Source: Amycolatopsis thermophila
GTDB taxonomy: Bacteria > Actinomycetota > Actinomycetes > Mycobacteriales > Pseudonocardiaceae
Direction: 5' to 3'
Assembly (NCBI RefSeq): GCF_030814215.1
Contig: NZ_JAUSUT010000001.1
Coordinates: 2,790,001 to 2,854,000, forward strand
DNA: 64,000 nt
Each line of letters begins with the position of its first letter. The stretch's first letter is position 1. Positions 60,181-64,000 of this stretch are shown here, in pieces. The notes beneath the pieces are model-generated. The model had not been told where the DNA came from. It saw only the letters and a list, made by a program, of their open reading frames with translations, and made no database searches. The position numbers were made by a program, and so were the translations under genes.

Positions 60181-61034
60181 TCGATGGTTACACCGTGGTC
60201 GACGCGCACGTCCACGCGCCGCGGCTGAGCACGTTGAAACCGGCGTGGCTGGAGTGGGCGGAGCGTTTTTCGGGCCCGCACGACTGGCGCTCGGCCTACG
60301 ACGCGGACGGCGATGTCGTGCCCGCGCGACTGGACGCCCTGTTCGAGTCCGAGGGCGTCGATCGCGTGCTGCTGTTCTGCGAGTACAGCCCGCGGGCGAC
60401 CGGGATCCAGCCGATCGAGGACAACCTGCCGATCGTGGCGCGGAACCCGGCGCGGTTCCGGCTGGTCGCGAACGTGAACCCGTACCTGCACCACCCGGTG
60501 GCGACCGAAGTGGAGCGGCAGCTGGACCTGGGCGCGGTGGCGTTGAAGATCCACCCCGTGCACGGGGCGTTCTCGCCGGGTGACAAGGAGCTGTACGCGG
60601 CTTACCACGTCTGCGCCGAGCGCGGGGTGCCGGTGATCATCCACTCGGGCACGAGCAGCTTCCCCGGCGCCCGCGCGAGCTTCGGCAATCCGGAGCTGAT
60701 GGCGGACGTCGTCGAGGACTTCCCGTCGGTGCAGTTCGTGTTCGCCCACGGGGGCCGCGGGTGGTGGTACGACGTGGCCGCGTTCCTGGCGCTGGCGCGC
60801 GACAACGTGTGGCTGGACCTGTCCGGGCTGCCGCCGAAGAAGCTGCCGGAGTACTACGCGCGGTTCGACTTCGTGCGGCTGGCGGGCCGGTTCGTGTTCG
60901 GCACCGACTGGCCGGGCGTCCCGGGTACGCGCCGGAACGTCCGGGCGCTGATCGAGCTGGGCCTGCCGGACCCCGTGGTGCGGGACGTGCTGTCCGGCAA
61001 CGCGGCGAAGATCTATCCGGGCCTGGGGATCTAA
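60177..61034 (+). CDS. amidohydrolase family protein linked to the box operon
   Basis: A 285-residue amidohydrolase-2 (ACMSD-like) protein. Metal-binding candidates are VVDAHVHA near the N-terminus (His11, His13), KIHPVHG, a later HSGT, FAHGGRGWW, and the catalytic aspartate in FGTDWPG. Start GTG 60177 overlaps the ligase stop (GTGA), so it is translated with the box genes. ACMSD-type members decarboxylate or hydrolyse aromatic acids; here it may produce the benzoate-like acid used by the ligase. That role is inference. Confidence 0.85.
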   Translation: MIDGYTVVDAHVHAPRLSTLKPAWLEWAERFSGPHDWRSAYDADGDVVPARLDALFESEGVDRVLLFCEYSPRATGIQPIEDNLPIVARNPARFRLVANVNPYLHHPVATEVERQLDLGAVALKIHPVHGAFSPGDKELYAAYHVCAERGVPVIIHSGTSSFPGARASFGNPELMADVVEDFPSVQFVFAHGGRGWWYDVAAFLALARDNVWLDLSGLPPKKLPEYYARFDFVRLAGRFVFGTDWPGVPGTRRNVRALIELGLPDPVVRDVLSGNAAKIYPGLGI

Positions 61035-61414
61035 CGCGTCACCTGGTGCAGGCAGAGCACGTTGCCCTCGCTGTCGTTGAACCACGCGGCTTTCTCGTGG
61101 CCCATCGTGGCGATGTGGTTCTCCGTGCGGAGGTCGCCGGAGTCGAAGTCGGCGAAGTGCACTCCGCGGGCCTCGAGGTCGTGCACCTCGGACGAGATGT
61201 CCGCGACCTCGAAGCTCAGCGCCGTGTTCTCGCTCGGCTTGGTGTCCGGCAGCGGTCGCAGGCCGATCACGTGGCCCGAGCCCGCCTCGAAGAAGCAGGT
61301 CCCGTCCGGGCCGGTGTCGGTCTGGCGCAGGCCGAGCTGGTCACCGTAGAAGTGCCGGGCCCGGTCGGTGTCCTGCGCGGGAAGCATGTGCGTGATGGTG
61401 GACGTGGTGAGCAT
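61031..61414 (-). CDS. VOC-family protein (glyoxalase-like)
   Basis: A 127-residue single-domain vicinal oxygen chelate protein. It has DTDRARHFYGDQLGLRQTD, FFEAGSGHVIGL and a C-terminal AAWFNDSEGNVLCLHQV. Metal ligands are the first-strand His and the last-strand Glu. Its stop overlaps that of the amidohydrolase by four bases. Likely a small hydrolase, isomerase or antibiotic-binding protein; the substrate is unknown. The 220 bases upstream hold nothing I can identify. Confidence 0.85.
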   Translation of the reverse strand: MLTTSTITHMLPAQDTDRARHFYGDQLGLRQTDTGPDGTCFFEAGSGHVIGLRPLPDTKPSENTALSFEVADISSEVHDLEARGVHFADFDSGDLRTENHIATMGHEKAAWFNDSEGNVLCLHQVTR

Positions 61415-61634
61415 TGTCGCCTCCTACTCCAGCGACGGGGGAATGTTCCGTCAGCGGCTTGCGTGGCCGTGCGGGTGGCGGAACCTGAGGCGGCGCAAGC
61501 TGCGTACGTGGTGGCAAGCGGCCCGCCCGCGTCAATCGTGCGCCGGCAAACCGGGGGAGGCAACGGGGGTGTCAGCTGGTGCCGGGCAGCTCGCGCAGCG
61601 TGCTCACCCGCCCGCGGGCGGACCCGCGCCCGCG

Positions 61635-62084
61635 TCAGCCGCCGTTGACCTCGCGCAGGGTGCGCATCGCGTCGGCGAGGGCTTGTGATGCTTCCGGTCC
61701 CAGGGGTTCCAGCACGCGGCGCCGCAGGATCTCCGCGCACGCTTGCCGCGCCTTTTCCGCCACCTCGCGCCCGTGCTCGGTCAGGCACGCGAACGTCACG
61801 CGCCGGTCGTCGGGGCTCGGTTTGCGCGTGATCAGCCCGGCCGCCACCAGCCGGTCGGCCACCTTGGTGAACCCGCCGCTGGACAGCGCCGCCTCCGTCG
61901 CCAGCCGCGTCATCGGCATGCGGTGGCCGGGCGTGCGCACCAGCCGCAGCAGGATGTCGAACGGCGCCGGCGCGAGCCCGAACCGCTCGGCGATCTCACC
62001 CATGACCCGATCCTGCGTGGCAAGGTACCCCTCGATCACGAGGCCCCACCACGTCACGATCTCCTCATCACTGGGAGTGGTCAC
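61635..62084 (-). CDS. MarR-family regulator (MhqR-like)
   Basis: A 149-residue winged-helix regulator. The DNA-binding core includes APFDILLRLVRTPGHRMPMTRLAT, the recognition helix SSGGFTKVADRLVAAGLI, and the wing RKPSPDDRRVTFACLTEHG. It is divergent from a ring-cleaving dioxygenase/esterase pair like the mhqR-mhqO-mhqD set of Bacillus, where the repressor is released by quinones. I start at the GTG at 62084 (VTTPSDEE); GTG 62090 is also possible. The nearby CTTGCTAGCGAG is its likely operator. Confidence 0.87.
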   Translation of the reverse strand: MTTPSDEEIVTWWGLVIEGYLATQDRVMGEIAERFGLAPAPFDILLRLVRTPGHRMPMTRLATEAALSSGGFTKVADRLVAAGLITRKPSPDDRRVTFACLTEHGREVAEKARQACAEILRRRVLEPLGPEASQALADAMRTLREVNGG

Positions 62085-62124
62085 ACCCACCACTATACCG
62101 GCCGTAACTCTTCCTGGAATATAT

Positions 62125-62136
62125 CTTGCTAGCGAG
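62125..62136. promoter_or_regulatory. candidate MarR operator
   Basis: CTTGCTAGCGAG is a palindrome with one mismatched pair, preceded by ATAT. It is located between the divergent MarR and dioxygenase genes, about 40 bases from each start. Strong position, moderate symmetry. Confidence 0.5.
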
Positions 62137-62179
62137 AGGTTGTCGGGGTTAGTTTGGAGCCCCGGCAAAGGAGCAGACG

Positions 62180-63133
62180 ATGTCCATCAAGACGAGCGGC
62201 TTGCACCACGTGACCGCGATCGGCGGCGACCCGCAGCGCAACGCCGACTTCTACCTGCGCACGCTCGGCCTGCGCCTGGTGAAGACGACGGTCAACTTCG
62301 ACGATCCGGGCACGTACCACCTCTACTACGGCGACCAGTCCGGCAAGCCGGGCACGCTGATGACCTTCTTCCCGTGGCCGGACGCGCCCAGCGGCCGCAT
62401 CGGCACCGGCCAGGCCACCACCACCGCGTTCTCCGTGCCGGAGAACTCCATCGGGTGGTGGAAGGACCACCTCGCCGACGCCGGCATCACCACCGGTCGC
62501 ATCGCCAACCGCGAGGGTGAGGACGTTCTGACCTTCCGCGACCCGGACGGCCTGCAGCTCGCCCTGGTCGCGCATCCGCAGGGTGACCCCCGCGACCCGT
62601 GGGACAACGGCCACGTCCCGGCCGAGCACGCGATCCGCGGCCTGCACTCGGTGACCCTGTCGGTCGCCAAGGAGGACGCCACGTCCGAGATGTTCGGCGA
62701 CCTGGGCCTGTCGTTCGCCGGCCAGGACAGCAACCGGCTGCGCTTCACCGCCGGCGAGGGCGGTCCGGGCGCGACGGTCGACGTCCTGGTCACGCCGGAC
62801 GCGCCACGCGGTCTGGTCGCCGCCGGCACCGTCCACCACGTCGCGTGGCGCGCGCCGGACGAGAACAGCCAGGCCGCCTGGCGCGAGGAGCTGGTCGACC
62901 GCGGCGTGAACGTCACCTCGATCCTGGACCGGCAGTACTTCCGCTCGATCTACTTCCGCGAGCCGGGCGGCACCCTGCTGGAGATCGCCACCGACCAGCC
63001 CGGCTTCGCGATTGACGAGCCGCTGCTGGAGCTGGGCCGCGCCCTCAAGCTGCCGCCGTGGCTGGAGCCGGACCGCGAGCAGATCGAGCGCGCGCTGCCG
63101 AAGCTCGTGATCCCGAGCGAGAACAACCGATGA
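62180..63133 (+). CDS. ring-cleaving dioxygenase, MhqO/MhqA-like
   Basis: A 317-residue two-domain VOC protein. The N-terminal repeat starts GLHHVTAIGGDPQRNADFY, and the second begins IRGLHSVTLSV. Metal ligand candidates are His9 region (LHHV), HHVAWRA, and the Glu in TLLEIATDQPG. Proteins of this kind are induced by and act on hydroquinones/quinones. It overlaps the downstream esterase gene (ATGA) and is controlled by the divergent MarR gene. Confidence 0.88.
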   Translation: MSIKTSGLHHVTAIGGDPQRNADFYLRTLGLRLVKTTVNFDDPGTYHLYYGDQSGKPGTLMTFFPWPDAPSGRIGTGQATTTAFSVPENSIGWWKDHLADAGITTGRIANREGEDVLTFRDPDGLQLALVAHPQGDPRDPWDNGHVPAEHAIRGLHSVTLSVAKEDATSEMFGDLGLSFAGQDSNRLRFTAGEGGPGATVDVLVTPDAPRGLVAAGTVHHVAWRAPDENSQAAWREELVDRGVNVTSILDRQYFRSIYFREPGGTLLEIATDQPGFAIDEPLLELGRALKLPPWLEPDREQIERALPKLVIPSENNR

Positions 63134-63732
63134 CGCTCGAGCACAAGTTCGTCGAGGGTTCGCCGGACGCGCCGGTGCTGTTGCTGCTGCACGGCACCGG
63201 CGGCGGGCCCGACGACCTGCTGGGTCTGGGCCGCGAGTTGAGCCCGTCGTCGGCCCTGCTGGCCCCGGCCGGCCCGGTGTCCGAGCACGGCGCGGCGCGG
63301 TGGTTCCGGCGGCTCGCCGAGGGCGTCTTCGACTACGACGACGTCCGCGCCCGCACGGACCAGCTTGCGTCGTTCGTGCTGGAGGCGCGCCGGGAGTACC
63401 GGCTGGAGGGGCGCCGCCTGGTGGCGGTCGGCTTCTCCAACGGCGCCAACATCGGCGGCGCGCTCACCCTCCTGCGGCCGGATGTGGTCACGGAGGCGGC
63501 GCTGTTCGCGTCGATGCTGCCGGTGCCGGACCCGCCCGCGCACGACCTCAGCGGCACCCGGGTGTTCCTCTCCAACGGCGAACGCGACCCTATGGCGCCG
63601 CTGCCGTCGAACGAGCAGTTCATCCAGCTGCTGCGCGAGCGCTCGGCGGAGGTGACGGTGCACCGGCACCCCGGCGGGCACCAGATCACGCTGGACGCCC
63701 TCGAAGCCGCGAAGGCCTGGCTGAACGGCTAG
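63130..63732 (+). CDS. alpha/beta hydrolase (MhqD-like carboxylesterase)
   Basis: A 200-residue esterase. The oxyanion block is LLLLHGTGGGPDDLLGLG, the nucleophile elbow is VGFSNGANIG (Ser in GFSNG), the acid is in SNGERDPMAPL, and the histidine in HPGGHQI. These are the expected positions for the phospholipase/carboxylesterase family to which MhqD belongs. The start overlaps the dioxygenase stop (ATGA). The pair is known for quinone response in Firmicutes; here it probably protects the cell from quinones formed during aromatic breakdown. Confidence 0.9.
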   Translation: MTLEHKFVEGSPDAPVLLLLHGTGGGPDDLLGLGRELSPSSALLAPAGPVSEHGAARWFRRLAEGVFDYDDVRARTDQLASFVLEARREYRLEGRRLVAVGFSNGANIGGALTLLRPDVVTEAALFASMLPVPDPPAHDLSGTRVFLSNGERDPMAPLPSNEQFIQLLRERSAEVTVHRHPGGHQITLDALEAAKAWLNG

Positions 63733-63917
63733 ATGGTCTCGGCTGCGGGGGCTTGAGGCGAGGGACGGGTCGTTCGGCCGCCGACGCGGTGGCCGGGATC
63801 GAGCAGTTACGCCGGCCCCGGAAATGGTCCGCCCGGCGGATCGCCACCGATGTCACCGCCGAAGGTGTGACAGCCACCAGCATCCCGGCTCCACACCGAC
63901 GTCATGACCTCATGCGG

Positions 63918-64000
63918 CTAGAACTCGGTCGGCCGCATCAGGGCGTCCGATCCACCGTCGATCATGAACTGGGCCCCGTGGATGTATCCCGCGTCCGGGC
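63918..64000 (-). CDS. SDR-family oxidoreductase, C-terminal end only
   Basis: The minus-strand frame from the window edge to a TAG at 63918 reads YIHGAQFMIDGGSDALM, the C-terminal substrate-loop end of a short-chain dehydrogenase (usual form TGxxxxIDGG). Only about 26 residues are inside the window, so neither substrate nor full motifs can be given. Confidence 0.65.
   Translation of the reverse strand, partial: PDAGYIHGAQFMIDGGSDALMRPTEF

Overview
The base composition (about 72% G+C), the many GTG/TTG starts, the 1-4 base stop/start overlaps and the gene content point to an actinomycete. The CarD-IspD-IspF-CysS-RlmB block with LpqE-like and RadA genes has the order known from Mycobacterium tuberculosis Rv3579c-Rv3585. 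Gene content as a whole looks most like Pseudonocardiaceae (Amycolatopsis-like); that placement is inference from recognised families, not from a search.

Layout. 0-2.2 kb: a high-affinity metal (zinc/manganese-type) ABC transporter, its binding protein cut by the window edge. 2.2-7.2 kb: an AlgX/AlgJ-like SGNH acyltransfer protein, two tandem DUF445 membrane proteins and a DivIVA-like coiled-coil protein with eleven exact-length hendecads. 7.5-18.3 kb: a sugar-alcohol gene cluster. It has a polyol permease and sugar kinase, a DeoR regulator, a histidine phosphatase, and a seven-gene plus-strand operon (HAD phosphatase, fused dihydroxyacetone-kinase-type kinase, RpiB-type isomerase, 2-hydroxyacid dehydrogenase, erythritol-kinase-like FGGY kinase, class II aldolase, acetyltransferase). 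Two clear palindromes mark likely operators. 18.3-21.2 kb: a helix-hairpin-helix membrane protein, a gene remnant and an MBOAT acyltransferase that could partner the SGNH protein at 2.2 kb.

22-29 kb: a conserved housekeeping block (rlmB, cysS, a HAD protein, ispF, ispD, carD, lpqE-like, radA). disA, which usually follows radA, is not there; its place is taken by about 0.8 kb of very GC-rich repeats. The 3' end of rlmB has been copied into a tandem array just downstream of the gene. 30-35.6 kb: trehalose metabolism (an OtsB-GH15 fusion and OtsA) and a ThrE-like exporter. 35.7 kb: tRNA-Thr(UGU) with a stable hairpin and a frameshifted integrase relic beside it. 36.4-45.9 kb: accessory genes (PrsW-type protease, FMN reductase, XRE regulator, SnoaL-like protein, ECF sigma factor with DGPF partner, MHS transporter with PucR regulator, SDR, CoA-binding protein), interrupted by a roughly 256-bp tandem repeat array at 39.3-40.2 kb.

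45.9-53.5 kb: a membrane KAP-type NTPase, the selenocysteine genes selD, selA and selB (no selC seen), an SDR and a small membrane protein. 53.7-64 kb: ilvD, then an aerobic benzoyl-CoA operon (boxC, boxB, benzoate-CoA ligase, amidohydrolase), a VOC protein, and a MarR/ring-cleaving dioxygenase/esterase set like the quinone-response mhqR-mhqO-mhqD genes. The window ends inside an SDR gene.

How the genes work together. The transporter, kinases, isomerase and aldolase of 7.5-18 kb form a self-contained tetritol/pentitol-like catabolic unit, but with no polyol dehydrogenase in view. The box and mhq genes together suggest use of aromatic acids and protection against the quinones formed. The strongest unexplained signals are the rlmB-derived tandem array, the 256-bp array, the repeat block replacing disA, the perfect 21-bp inverted repeat at 7.4 kb, and several unusual proteins (IspD without its usual catalytic residues, the duplicated WHILEAP motif in the exporter, the OtsB-GH15 fusion).
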